A stretch of 64,000 nt of DNA, taken from Burkholderiales bacterium. Its GTDB lineage: Bacteria > Pseudomonadota > Gammaproteobacteria > Burkholderiales > Burkholderiaceae_C. The position numbers and the translations under genes are program-made. Location: contig JADJDV010000001.1 in the NCBI GenBank assembly GCA_016702555.1, forward strand, positions 62,001 to 126,000, read 5' to 3'. Positions 34,033 to 43,576 of this stretch are shown here, one piece after another; positions within the stretch are counted from its first letter, which is position 1; every line of letters starts with the position of its first letter. The notes beneath the pieces were generated by a model that saw only the letters and a list, made by a program, of their open reading frames with translations, searched no databases and was not told where the DNA came from.

Positions 34033-35676
34033 TCAGCCTGGCCGCCAGCGATGCGGCAGCAACTCTTCAAGTCGATGATTCGGGTGCGCGTGGATGCGCG
34101 CGAGCACGTCACGCAGGTAGGCCCAAGGATCCAGGCCATTGAGCTTGGCCGACTGCACCAGACTCATCACCACCGCCGCGCGCTGCCCGGCCAACTCGCT
34201 GCCCACGAACAGCCAGTTCTTGGCGCCGAGCTTCCACGGCTTGATCTGCCGCTCGATCAGGTTGTTGTCGATGGCGACTGCGCCGTCATCCAGGTGCAGC
34301 GTCAGCGCCTTCCACGCGTTGACGCTGTAGTCAATCGCCTCGGCGATCTTGCTGCCATCCAGCACCTGCGCGCGCTGCAGCTTGAGCCAGACCTCGAATT
34401 CGTCCCACAGCGGCCGGCTCAGTTGCTGCCGGGCCTGCTTGCGGACGCCTTCCTCCATGCCGGCGAAGGCCGCCTCAGCCTGGTAGAGCCGCGCCCAGCG
34501 CTGCAGCGCCTCGGCGGCCACGCCACTGGCCCTGCTGCCCCCGCGGCTGAGCTCCTCGAAGCGCCTTCTGGCATGCGCGGCGCACGCCGCCGACCTGCGC
34601 TGCGGGTAGAGCCTGGCATCCAGCACAGCGTTGTAGCCGGCGTACTGGTCGGTGATCAAGGTGCCATTCCAGGCCGGCTCGGGGTATGGCGGCCCCTTGC
34701 CGCCAAGGAAGGCGACCGGGTACTGCGATCCCCGACCCGGGCAGAACTCGTAGACCACGCCAGGATGCGGATCGTGGTGGCTGCGCGCCCAGGCCCAGAT
34801 GTAGGCCTTCTTGGTCTTGCCCGAGCCGGGCTCCAGTAGCGGCACCGGTGTCTCATCGGCGTGCAGCACGCGGCAGCCCAGGATGAAACGCCGTTGCGCC
34901 TCGTACAGCGGCTGCGGGGCGGCGCCGCCAGCGCCAGCCCAGGTAGCCAATGTGGAGCGCGGCGTATGCGCGCCCGAGCGGGCATTGATGGGCTCTTGCC
35001 GGTAGTACGGCAGGTGGTCCACGAAGCGGCTGATCAGCGTATGCGCCACCAGTCCGCTGGCGGGGATGCCGCCAGCGACCACATCCGGCTCGGCCGGCTC
35101 CTGGCGGATTTGCTGGCAGCAGCAGCACGCCCATTTGCCGTAGATGTGGCGGTGCACGAAGAACCTGGCCGGGATGATGTCCAGCCGCTCGCTGACGTCC
35201 TCACCGATGCGCTGCATGGGCCGGCCGCACTCTGGGCTTGGGCAGGTGGTGTCCGCAGGTTCGTGGCGATGCTCCACGCGCTCCAGGTGCTCCGGAAGTG
35301 CCTGGCGGCGTGGACGACGTGGTGGTGCCTTCGGGACTTTGGGCGCCTGGGGAAGGTCGCGTTGCAACGCAGCCAGTTGCGCCTGCAGGCTGGCCTCGTC
35401 TTCTGCCAGCGCCTCCTGGAACAGGGCGCGCTGCTGGGCCGTCATGGCTTCGGTCCTGGCGCCGAACTTCCAGCGCTTCAGGCGCGCGAGTTCGAAGTTG
35501 ACCTTCTCCAGCTTGGCGCGCGCCCAGGCGATCTCACGCGCCTGGGCCTGCACCTGCTGCTGCAGCCGCGTGATCAAGGCGGCCGCCTGCGCTGGCAGGT
35601 GCACCATGTCGATGCAGTCCGTTGCGGTGTCGCCGAGCATGCCCGGCATGCTGCACGAGTCAGGGGTGCTGTGCAT
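34033..35676 (-). CDS. tnpC: IS66-family transposase TnpC
   Basis: This 547-residue transposase has an N-terminal coiled coil (LITRLQQQVQAQAREIAWAR, ending in LKRWKFGARTEAMT), a zinc-binding CPSPECGRPM region and the IS66 DDE domain. That domain is visible as SRFVDHLPYYRQEPINARSG, RVLHADETPVPLLEPGSGKT, GTLITDQYAGYNAVLD and IDNNLIERQIKPWKLGAKNW. It ends with the usual PWAYLRDVLARIHAHPNH. It appears intact. The start MHSTPDSCSMPGM at 35676 is chosen; the frame stays open upstream into tnpB in another frame. Confidence 0.92.
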   Translation of the reverse strand: MHSTPDSCSMPGMLGDTATDCIDMVHLPAQAAALITRLQQQVQAQAREIAWARAKLEKVNFELARLKRWKFGARTEAMTAQQRALFQEALAEDEASLQAQLAALQRDLPQAPKVPKAPPRRPRRQALPEHLERVEHRHEPADTTCPSPECGRPMQRIGEDVSERLDIIPARFFVHRHIYGKWACCCCQQIRQEPAEPDVVAGGIPASGLVAHTLISRFVDHLPYYRQEPINARSGAHTPRSTLATWAGAGGAAPQPLYEAQRRFILGCRVLHADETPVPLLEPGSGKTKKAYIWAWARSHHDPHPGVVYEFCPGRGSQYPVAFLGGKGPPYPEPAWNGTLITDQYAGYNAVLDARLYPQRRSAACAAHARRRFEELSRGGSRASGVAAEALQRWARLYQAEAAFAGMEEGVRKQARQQLSRPLWDEFEVWLKLQRAQVLDGSKIAEAIDYSVNAWKALTLHLDDGAVAIDNNLIERQIKPWKLGAKNWLFVGSELAGQRAAVVMSLVQSAKLNGLDPWAYLRDVLARIHAHPNHRLEELLPHRWRPG

Positions 35677-35923
35677 CGGCAGATACGATGTCAACGCGCT
35701 GGCCACGGCGGCCCATGCCCGCTTTAGCAGCGGCTGATGACGCTGAGTTCGCCCAGGCGCTGCCAGGGTAGGCCCAGCGCCAGAGCGCCGAACTGCTGGG
35801 CCGTGAGTTGCAGCGCTGGCATCGCGGAGCCAACTGAATCGCGCTCGATCCAGACGAAGCGCCCGGCGTGCAAGCGGCGCGTGGCGCACCACACGCCGAA
35901 GCCGTCGTGCACCAGCAGCTTAA

Positions 35924-37553
35924 CCCGGATATTTCACGCCTACCCCCGACGCTCCCCTCAATGGGTTCGCAACGGCGTGGATAGAGTGAGCAAGGCCCCG
36001 ATGGTGGCCGCAGGCAGGGCTGGAGTCGTGCGCAGGCGCCATGCGCTCGCACCCCCCCCACCCCGACTTGGGTTGCGGGCCATTCTTGTGTCATCACGCC
36101 GGCCAGGCGCTGCTTGCCGATCACGGAGAGCGCAACTGGCCCATGGCGTGCGCGAAGATCGGCGCACTGGGCCAGTGCGAGGCCAGGTACAGGCGGATGC
36201 GCCGCGTGTTGCGCGTGACCACCGCAGCCACCTTCAGCAGCTTGATGCGCAAGGTATCGGCCTGCGCCGTTGCCAACTCGGTGCCTTGCAAAGCCAGCGC
36301 CCGCAGCCGCTCAATCAGCACGTAGCCCAGCGCAGCCAGCAACATGCGCAACTGGTTGGAGCGCAGTACATGGCAGCTCGTGCGCGTGGCAAACAGCCCG
36401 ATCTGCGCCTCCTTGATCCGGTTCTCCGCCTCACCGCGCTGGCAGTACACATCGTCATACAGCACCTGCGGTTCACCCTCCAGGTTGGTCACGATGAAGC
36501 GCGGGTTGCCGCCTTGCGCACCCCATTCGAGGCGTGTGATCACGCGCCGCTCGTGCGCCCAGCTCTTGGCGGCATAGCTGAACTCGTCCACCAGGCGCTG
36601 TTTGACCCCGGTGCGCTCGTAATCGTCCTTCATCCAGAGTTCGGCCAGTTTCACCTGGGCCTGAAGCCGAGCATTGCGCGCAAGCCCGATGATGTAGTGC
36701 ACTCCAGCGCGCTCGCACCAGTTGATGATGCGCTGTCGGCAGAACCCCGAATCTGCCCGGAACACGATGCGCACCTGGGGCCATTGTTGGCGCAACCGGC
36801 GCACCAACAGCTTCAGAATGGCCGCTGCGTGGCGCGCCCCATCGATGTTGCTGGGCCGCAGGTAGGCGCACAGCAGTTGCTGGCCGCAGAACACGTACAG
36901 AGGAAGATAGCAGTAGCTGTCGTAGTAGCCGTGGAAGAAGCGAGCCTCCTGCTGACCGTGCAAGGGGTTGTCGGTGGCATCGAAATCGAGCATCAGTTCT
37001 GCGGGAGCGCTCTCGAAGCTGGCGATGAATTGATCGAGCAGCACCTCATGCAGCCGCCAGGCGGTGGCCCGGTCGGCCCACTTCTCCAGTCGGCATAGGG
37101 TGGGCGCGCTGGCCACTTCACGATCGACGCCGACTGCCGTTTGCAAGGCCACGTCCAGGCGCAGCGCGCCATGGTCGTTGAGGTCTTCCCAGCCCAGCGC
37201 CAGCCCGTACACGCGCTGGCGCAGCATGTCGCGCACGCCGTGCTTGATCAACAGCGGGCTGCGCGGGTCGGCGATGCAGCGCGCTGCCGCATCCATCAAT
37301 CCCAGCTTGCGGTCCACCTGGGCGAGCAGCATCACGCCGCCATCGCTGGTCATGCTGCCGCCGTCGAACCGGCCCTCGATCACGCGCCGGCCCAACTGCC
37401 CGAAGTCGATTACGCCAACATCAAGCTCCTTTTGCGCTGTACAGTTTGGCTTCGGCATTGCCCGCCCTTTCATCAAGATTCGACACCTCGATGTTCGGGC
37501 AATTCAAGGGCAATGCCGTCCTCGTTTCTACGGGCTATGGTGAAATATCCGGG
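35924..37553 (-). mobile_element. IS1380-family insertion sequence inside tnpB, TTAA target duplication
   Basis: The element is 1630 bp. The ends are CCCGGATATTTCAC and GTGAAATATCCGGG, a perfect 14-bp inverted pair. TTAA flanks both sides (35920-35923 and 37554-37557), as is usual for IS1380 members. It carries one intact transposase gene. The 180 bases left of the gene hold no further gene. Confidence 0.92.
36121..37458 (-). CDS. IS1380-family transposase
   Basis: This 445-residue DDE transposase shows the IS1380 pattern: GRFDGGSMTSDGGVMLLAQV near the start, MLDFDATDNPLHGQQEARFF as the first catalytic region, VRIVFRADSGFCRQRIINWC as the second, and YCQRGEAENRIKEAQIGLFA containing the Glu. 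It is intact and, with perfect ends and a clean target duplication, this copy may still be active. The start at MPKPNCTAQKELD (37458) is preferred over two Met codons slightly upstream. Confidence 0.92.
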   Translation of the reverse strand: MPKPNCTAQKELDVGVIDFGQLGRRVIEGRFDGGSMTSDGGVMLLAQVDRKLGLMDAAARCIADPRSPLLIKHGVRDMLRQRVYGLALGWEDLNDHGALRLDVALQTAVGVDREVASAPTLCRLEKWADRATAWRLHEVLLDQFIASFESAPAELMLDFDATDNPLHGQQEARFFHGYYDSYCYLPLYVFCGQQLLCAYLRPSNIDGARHAAAILKLLVRRLRQQWPQVRIVFRADSGFCRQRIINWCERAGVHYIIGLARNARLQAQVKLAELWMKDDYERTGVKQRLVDEFSYAAKSWAHERRVITRLEWGAQGGNPRFIVTNLEGEPQVLYDDVYCQRGEAENRIKEAQIGLFATRTSCHVLRSNQLRMLLAALGYVLIERLRALALQGTELATAQADTLRIKLLKVAAVVTRNTRRIRLYLASHWPSAPIFAHAMGQLRSP

Positions 37554-37716
37554 TTAATGCGCGTGGCCCGCGCGTTGGCAAAGAGATAGCCGTGGTGGGC
37601 TTGCGCCTGGCCGATGGTGTTGATGACGACATTGAGTAGGCGGTCGGCACCGGCGCGCATGTCTTGCGGCTGGGTGCACAGCCATAGAGTGTCGATGCGG
37701 ATCACCAGAGTAGTCC

Positions 37717-38111
37717 TCAGACGACAGCCATCGTGCCGGCCAGCGCGCGCAGCAGGGCCGCGTACTGCGGCGCCGCACTTGCTGCGCACTGCAACTTCAG
37801 CCGCAATCCGCCGCGTTCGAGTTCGATGCGGATGTCGGGCGGCGATGGCGGAAGGTTGGCGAGGCGGTGTTCGGACTTGGTCAACTCGACCGGTACGAAC
37901 TGCAGGGGCGCCACGCGCTGCGTAGGCGCTGGCACCTCTGCAGCCATGCGCTTGAGGTTCTGTCCGGCCAGCCATTTGCGCACGACGTTGGGGTTCAGGC
38001 CGTGGCCAGTGGCCACGGCAGCTACCGAGGCATCAGGCTGCCGGCACTCATCAGGACTTGCGCCTTGAACTCGGAGGTGTGAACGCGGCGTTTGGAGCGA
38101 TTGGGATTCAT
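37717..38111 (-). pseudogene. tnpA: IS66 TnpA, frameshifted
   Basis: It opens with ATG at 38111 (NPNRSKRRVHTSEFKAQVL) and then loses the frame near 38045. One base appears to be missing where the expected DECRQPDASVAAVATGHGLN begins in another frame. The remainder (PNVVRKWLAGQNLKRM and DIRIELERGGLRLKLQC) is a standard IS66 OrfA tail. It ends a few bases before tnpB. Confidence 0.8.
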
Positions 38112-38112
38112 G

Positions 38113-38139
38113 GGTGTCCACCAAAATTAGGTGGACACC
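38113..38139. repeat. Perfect 10-bp-arm palindrome upstream of tnpA
   Basis: GGTGTCCACC (38113-38122) and GGTGGACACC (38130-38139) pair perfectly around AAAATTA. It abuts the tnpA start codon. It could be a regulatory hairpin for the IS66 operon or part of the element end. Confidence 0.5.
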
Positions 38140-38146
38140 ATCCTCA

Positions 38147-38290
38147 GGAGCTCAACAACGCGGCGCAAGATGGGACGGCTGGACGCTCACAGAGAAGCAG
38201 CTGACATTCCAGTACCTTATCGGTGACCAGTGCACGGCGCCCAAGGCAATCGAAGTGACATGCAAGAACAGTGACGGTTTACCTGTGTGA
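38147..38290 (+). pseudogene. 3'-terminal fragment of an unidentified protein
   Basis: About 47 codons stay open to a stop at 38290 and read protein-like: ARWDGWTLTEKQLTFQYLIG and DQCTAPKAIEVTCKNSDGLP. There is no start codon of its own. It is on the same strand as the Ig-like fragment at 33325, on the other side of the IS66 unit, and may be the other end of the same broken gene. Confidence 0.35.
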
Positions 38291-38760
38291 CTTCCTGCTC
38301 GTCGGCTGGATGGCGTTGGTTGGGCGAGTGGGGGCGCGGCGGCTGTCAGTCTGGAGGTCTTCGGCGCCGTCTTGCGATGACCCCAACGCCATCTCATGGG
38401 TGGAAACTTCGCGCCGCGCTCCACTCGATTGCCCAGAGGCAGCCGGGCGTGACTTCGAGGGTGACGCCGCCGGGGCTCGTGGCGGCGCAGCGTTGAAGCT
38501 GGCTTGCATTCCGTGTTCTTGATGATGCATGCCGAAGGTGGCATGAGCGGAAGGCTGGACGCTGACCGTGCGGCCGCCAAGCCATGGCCTTACATGCCAT
38601 CGGCGCTCACACTGTGGCACGGGCAGGTATCCCGTGAGCGCAAACCCGATTCGCAAGTTGTTGATTTAATTCAATTTTTCTCTTGGTCGGGGGACGGCAA
38701 GCTTGGTCATCCGATTCAACACGCAGGCGTCGGAGCCGCCGCAGGCGATGCCGATGAAAA
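38291..38760. other. 470-bp stretch without a recognised gene
   Basis: Short open frames exist on both strands but none shows family resemblance, a good ribosome site or host-like coding pattern. A T-rich patch near 38665-38680 lies just past the end of the IPTL-CTERM gene, on the side where its transcript would end. Nothing else was identified. Confidence 0.4.
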
Positions 38761-39976
38761 TCACCGTCGCAAGCGCCCTGCCCCCAATCCCGCCGCCAGC
38801 AATCCCATCAGCATGAGTGCCCACTCGGACAGCGCGGGCACCGGAGTCGCCGGGGCCGGCTTGCGGGTATTGGTGAAGCTGCACTGGACGTCGCTGTCCG
38901 GCATGGTGAAGCTGCCTTCGGTGGTGCCGGTGACACCGTCGACGCCGGTGCAGGTCAGCTTGGAGGTGTAGTCGTCCAGGCTGGTGCCTTCGTCGGCCAG
39001 TTCAGCCACCGTCACCTGGGTACCGGCGTCGACGGGGACAGCCGCCGTGCTGCCGCCGTGGCCGAGGTTGGCGGTGGCGTGGTCATTGATCTTCAGGGTG
39101 AACCGGCCCTGGGCCTTCGTGGGCGCCAGCATCTTGGTGACGGTGACGGTGGGCGTGTAGCAGTAGGCGTCGAAGGCCGCGGCAATGCCCTGGTAGTTGG
39201 CATCCTGATTGGGCCCCCGCGTACTGTGCACCACCAGGCTGATGAAATTGAGGCCCTGCACGAAGCCCTTCAGCTCGACGACAGCCGGCTCGGTACCCAC
39301 GCTGGAGGTGTCGCGCGTGACCGGCGTCGCCAGCAGATTGTTCTTCTTGAGCAGGTCGTTGAGATACACCGCCACCAGGGCGTCGTCGGCGCGGTAGGTG
39401 ATCCGCAGGCGCATCTTGGCGGCGTCTTCGGCGGTCGGAATGTACCAGCCGCCGAAATAGATCGACGCCAGGGTCTCCGGGCCCCGCTCCGGCGGATCGC
39501 CGTCGAGCATGGGAAAAATCCATTGCGATCCGGCGGGCGCGTCGGCCCAGATGCGTTTGTCGTCGTCACTCGTCCATGCCGATGGGGCCAGCGGCGCCGC
39601 ATCACCTTCTATAACAAACTCCCAGAAAGGCCACAGGCCTCTTGCGGCGTTCTCCGGGTTGCTGGCGTAATCGTCGATGAAGTTCAGCTTGGCGAACTGG
39701 TTCGACATGTTCAACGAAGGGTGGTTGCCGGAATTCATCTGGGCGGCGCTCGCGGATGCGTCGCGACAGGTGAGCGCCAAGCCGCCGCTGAGATGCAGCG
39801 GCTCCTCCAATTCGATATCGCCCAGGAACATCAAGGCGATGGCCGCATCGCCGAAGATCGCCGTCGTGCCGCCCTGCGCCCAGGCGCCCGTCGGCGTCAG
39901 CAGGGTGAATCCGAGCGCGACTGACCTGCCCCCATCCGCCATGCCAATGATTTGGTAGGAGTCCTGGGTTTGAAGA

Positions 39977-41122
39977 TTACTGGATCTCGTTGCTTGTAGT
40001 GGTGGGATGCCGAGGAGCATCGCCGGCATGCCGGCGATGCTCCTCGGCAAAGCGCGCGGGTGGCATCCGTCCGATGCTGCCGTGGGGCCTGACCTCGTTG
40101 TAATCGCGACGCCAGGCGGCAATGATGTTGCGCGCCTGGTGCAATGTCTCGAACCAGTGCTCGTTCAGGCACTCGTCACGAAACCGCCCGTTGAAACTCT
40201 CGATGTAGCCGTTCTGCATCGGCCGCCCTGGTTCGATCAGGATGTGTCTGATGCCATGGCCCTGTGCCCAGGCAATGAATGCCCTGCTGGTGAATTCCGG
40301 ACCGTTGTCTGTCCGAACGGCCGACGGATAGCCGCGGAACAGGGCCGCTTGGTCAAGCAGCCGCGTCACGTACTGACCGCTGATGCCGTAGTCCACCGCG
40401 ATGTCCACGGCCTCATGGCTGAAGTCGTCGGCCACGGTCAGGCACTTCAGGCGCCTGCCGTTGGCCAAACTGTCGCTGACGAAATCCATGCTCCACACCT
40501 CGTTGACCCTGGTGGCAATGTTCAGCCCCATGCGCTCGGCTGGCGGCCTGCGAGCCTTCTTGCGCTTGCGCACAGCCAGGTTGGCGTCGCTGTACAGCCG
40601 GTACACCCGCTTGTGATTGACGCCGGGGAACTCCAGGCGCAACAGGTCGTGCACGCGTCGATATCCGAAGCGCCGGCGCGCGTAGGCGATCTCAACGATC
40701 TTCGACTTCAGCGCCTCGGTCTGCGCGCTGGCCTCCAGTGCGTTGCGATAGCTGTCTCGACTCAGCCCCACAAGCCTGCAGGCTCGCCGCTCGGACATCT
40801 GATGCTGATTGATCAACTGGCCGATGGCTTCCCGCTTGACCTGTGGGGCTAGCGCTTTACCGAGAACGCTCTTGAGCGCATGCATGTCCAGATGCGCCTC
40901 GGCCAGCAGGCTCTTGAGCTTGGCGTTTTCCGCCTCCAGCTCGCGCAGCCGCCTCGCGTCCGACACCTCCATGCCGCCGAACTTGGCGCGCCACTTGTAG
41001 AACGTCGCGTCTGAAAAACCGCCCTTGCGGCAGATCTCCGCCACGGCCATGCCGGCCTCCGCCTGCTTGAGGAACCCGATGATCTGTTCCTCCGTGAACT
41101 TGCTCTTCCTCATGTCCGCCAT
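39977..41122 (-). CDS. IS407-group transposase, OrfA and OrfB in one frame
   Basis: The product is 381 residues. The OrfA part has RKSKFTEEQIIGFLKQAEAG, a helix-turn-helix with FSDATFYKWRAKFGGMEVSD, and the zipper region RLRELEAENAKLKSLLAEAH. The OrfB part follows directly after KSVLGKALAPQVKREAIGQL and has NEVWSMDFVSDSLANGRRLK, AVRTDNGPEFTSRAFIAW and MQNGYIESFNGRFRDECLNE with the D-D-E residues. Most IS407 members need a frameshift between the two; here they are fused. The start could be 41122 or the Met three codons on. A perfect 40-bp palindrome lies in its last codons. Confidence 0.9.
   Translation of the reverse strand: MADMRKSKFTEEQIIGFLKQAEAGMAVAEICRKGGFSDATFYKWRAKFGGMEVSDARRLRELEAENAKLKSLLAEAHLDMHALKSVLGKALAPQVKREAIGQLINQHQMSERRACRLVGLSRDSYRNALEASAQTEALKSKIVEIAYARRRFGYRRVHDLLRLEFPGVNHKRVYRLYSDANLAVRKRKKARRPPAERMGLNIATRVNEVWSMDFVSDSLANGRRLKCLTVADDFSHEAVDIAVDYGISGQYVTRLLDQAALFRGYPSAVRTDNGPEFTSRAFIAWAQGHGIRHILIEPGRPMQNGYIESFNGRFRDECLNEHWFETLHQARNIIAAWRRDYNEVRPHGSIGRMPPARFAEEHRRHAGDAPRHPTTTSNEIQ
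40009..40048. repeat. Perfect 40-bp palindrome within the transposase 3' end
   Basis: GCCGAGGAGCATCGCCGGCA is followed immediately by its exact complement, with no loop. It covers the codons for residues near AEEHRRHAGDAPRH of the transposase. A perfect palindrome of this length is not expected by chance in coding sequence. Confidence 0.85.
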
Positions 41123-41233
41123 TCTCCTGGTTGGCGGACTCCTGCTACTTCAGATTGGTACGGCTAGAGGGGAGCAGGTCACGACGACTGTCAGCAGCTT
41201 CTTGAAGGCAAGCGACGCTCGGGGTGAGCGCAT

Positions 41234-41392
41234 GGCGATCTCCTGTTGGTTCTCGGTACTTTGATCGGGCATTCTCGGACGGCACCGATGAGAAAGCCAG
41301 ACCTGTCGGAACAAATAGCGCGAAAACACAAAATACGTCACGGTCGGCTCGGCATGAGGAGCCCATTCATGCCCCCTCGCCACGCCCCCGCT
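41234..41392. other. Promoter gap between the IPTL-CTERM gene and the cco cluster
   Basis: These 159 bases lie between the start of the disrupted surface-protein gene and the last gene of the cco unit. They are less GC-rich than the cco side. They probably include the promoter of the surface-protein gene and the end of the island. No clear hairpin or consensus promoter was assigned. Confidence 0.3.
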
Positions 41393-41662
41393 TCAGCGAC
41401 GCGGGTCGGATCCCGCCTGCGGCTGGCGCCGATTCAGCTCGAACGGCGACATGCTGAGCACCGACGTGAGCGCGCTGGAGACCATCATCATGAACCAGAA
41501 GATGAAGAAAGTGACGGTGTAGACGGCCGCGCGCGACCAGCCCACGGTTTCGCCGAACAGGGTCAGCGACTCCGGGTCGAGCACGGCGAACACCATCATC
41601 TCCAGCACGGCGGCGACCAGAAACGCCGGCCAGGCAATCCACATCAGTCGCTCACGCAGCAT
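41393..41662 (-). CDS. Small membrane protein at the end of the cco cluster
   Basis: The protein is 89 residues with two long hydrophobic helices (MWIAWPAFLVAAVLEMMVFA and VYTVTFFIFWFMMMVSSAL) and a short charged tail. Similar uncharacterised proteins follow ccoG/fixH genes in Comamonadaceae. It lies 27 bp after the FixH-like gene on the same strand. Its role is unknown; an assembly or stability function for the oxidase is a guess from position. Confidence 0.7.
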   Translation of the reverse strand: MLRERLMWIAWPAFLVAAVLEMMVFAVLDPESLTLFGETVGWSRAAVYTVTFFIFWFMMMVSSALTSVLSMSPFELNRRQPQAGSDPRR

Positions 41663-41689
41663 GGGGTTCTCTTGTCAGGACGAAAAATC

Positions 41690-42016
41690 TCATCGCGCGG
41701 GGCCGGGTGGTGCGGAGGCGGGCGCCGGCTTGACCACGCCGCCGGTCGCGGCGTGGTTGCGCGCCTGCATGGCCGGCGCCAGCCCGGATGGGCTGGCCGA
41801 TGACTGAGCTGCCGCGTCGGCGGGCGGCAGCGAGGCCTGGGGGGAGCGGGGCGCATCGGAATACACCGGGTCGGGGTGGGTGATGGCCAGATAGAGGGTG
41901 ACGAAGGACGCCAGCACCACGGCCGCCGGGCCGCCGACCACCAGCCACATCAGGCGATGCTTCCACCACGGCCCGGAATGGGATGACGCGGAGGTGGGAG
42001 AGAACGACGCACTCAT
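41690..42016 (-). CDS. FixH-like membrane protein
   Basis: The protein is 108 residues. The single membrane helix follows PWWKHRLMWLVVGGPAAVVL, and a short periplasmic part with ITHPDPVYSD matches the start of FixH proteins. The rest is Ala/Pro/Ser-rich and low in complexity. FixH assists cbb3 oxidase or CcoI function in other bacteria. The normal FixH beta-domain is shortened or absent, so this is a divergent member. It starts seven bases past the ccoG stop. Confidence 0.65.
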   Translation of the reverse strand: MSASFSPTSASSHSGPWWKHRLMWLVVGGPAAVVLASFVTLYLAITHPDPVYSDAPRSPQASLPPADAAAQSSASPSGLAPAMQARNHAATGGVVKPAPASAPPGPAR

Positions 42017-42023
42017 GCTTAGC

Positions 42024-43445
<1,422 letters not shown>

Positions 43446-43576
43446 AAGCAGCGGTCCGTGAGTGAAAGCTCAGGCGGCGAGTCTAGTGCCATGGCGATCA
43501 CCCTCTCGGCGCACCGGTAAAACGCAGACACCCGCGGGTGTCGCCCAGCAACCGGGCACGCCGGCCCGGATGCACA

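Larger units (their letters stand above)
35724..37705 (-). pseudogene. tnpB: IS66 TnpB, interrupted by an IS1380-family insertion
   Basis: The N-terminal part starts with GTG at 37705: IRIDTLWLCTQPQDMRAGAD, then RLLNVVINTIGQAQAHHGYL. The C-terminal part resumes at 35923 as KLLVHDGFGVWCATRRLHAG and ends QRLGELSVISRC. Removing the inserted element and one TTAA copy restores the frame across ATT AAG exactly. TnpB is needed for IS66 transposition, so this copy is disabled. Confidence 0.88.
33530..38139 (-). mobile_element. IS66-family element (tnpA, tnpB, tnpC and a passenger), interrupted by an IS1380 element
   Basis: The tnpA-tnpB-tnpC order on the minus strand is diagnostic of IS66. tnpA is frameshifted, and tnpB is cut by the IS1380-family element at 35924-37553; tnpC is intact. 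The exact ends were not found: the right edge is placed at the palindrome upstream of tnpA and the left edge at the end of the passenger gene. No 8-bp target duplication could be confirmed. Confidence 0.65.
39971..41152 (-). mobile_element. IS3-family element, IS407 group, inside the IPTL-CTERM gene
   Basis: The element is 1182 bp and carries a single transposase frame. The ends are imperfect inverted repeats: TGAAGATTACTGGATC on the left, and TGAAGTAGCAGGAGTC as the complement of the right. Flanking bases AATC and AACC (read on the gene strand) look like a 4-bp target duplication with one mismatch. The host gene reads through in frame when the element is removed. Confidence 0.78.
38761..41233 (-). 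pseudogene. IPTL-CTERM surface protein gene, split by an IS407-group element
   Basis: The N-terminal piece starts at 41233 after a clear AGGAG: MRSPRASLAFKKLLTVVVTC, a signal peptide. The element at 39971-41152 interrupts after CSPLAVP. The rest resumes as TQDSYQIIGMADGGRSVALG and runs through GIAAAFDAYCYTPTVTVTKM, a Cys-rich domain (SKLTCTGVDGVTGTTEGSFT) and the tail PVPALSEWALMLMGLLAAGL, a textbook IPTL-CTERM sorting signal. Deleting the element and the target copy restores the frame, giving roughly 430 residues. The intact product would be sorted to the cell surface by an exosortase-like enzyme, which is not in this window. Confidence 0.75.

Noticed and set aside
38279..38656. 125-codon frame on the minus strand in the gap before the IPTL-CTERM gene
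   Set aside because: It has no ribosome site, no family resemblance and mixed composition. It overlaps equally poor frames on the other strand.
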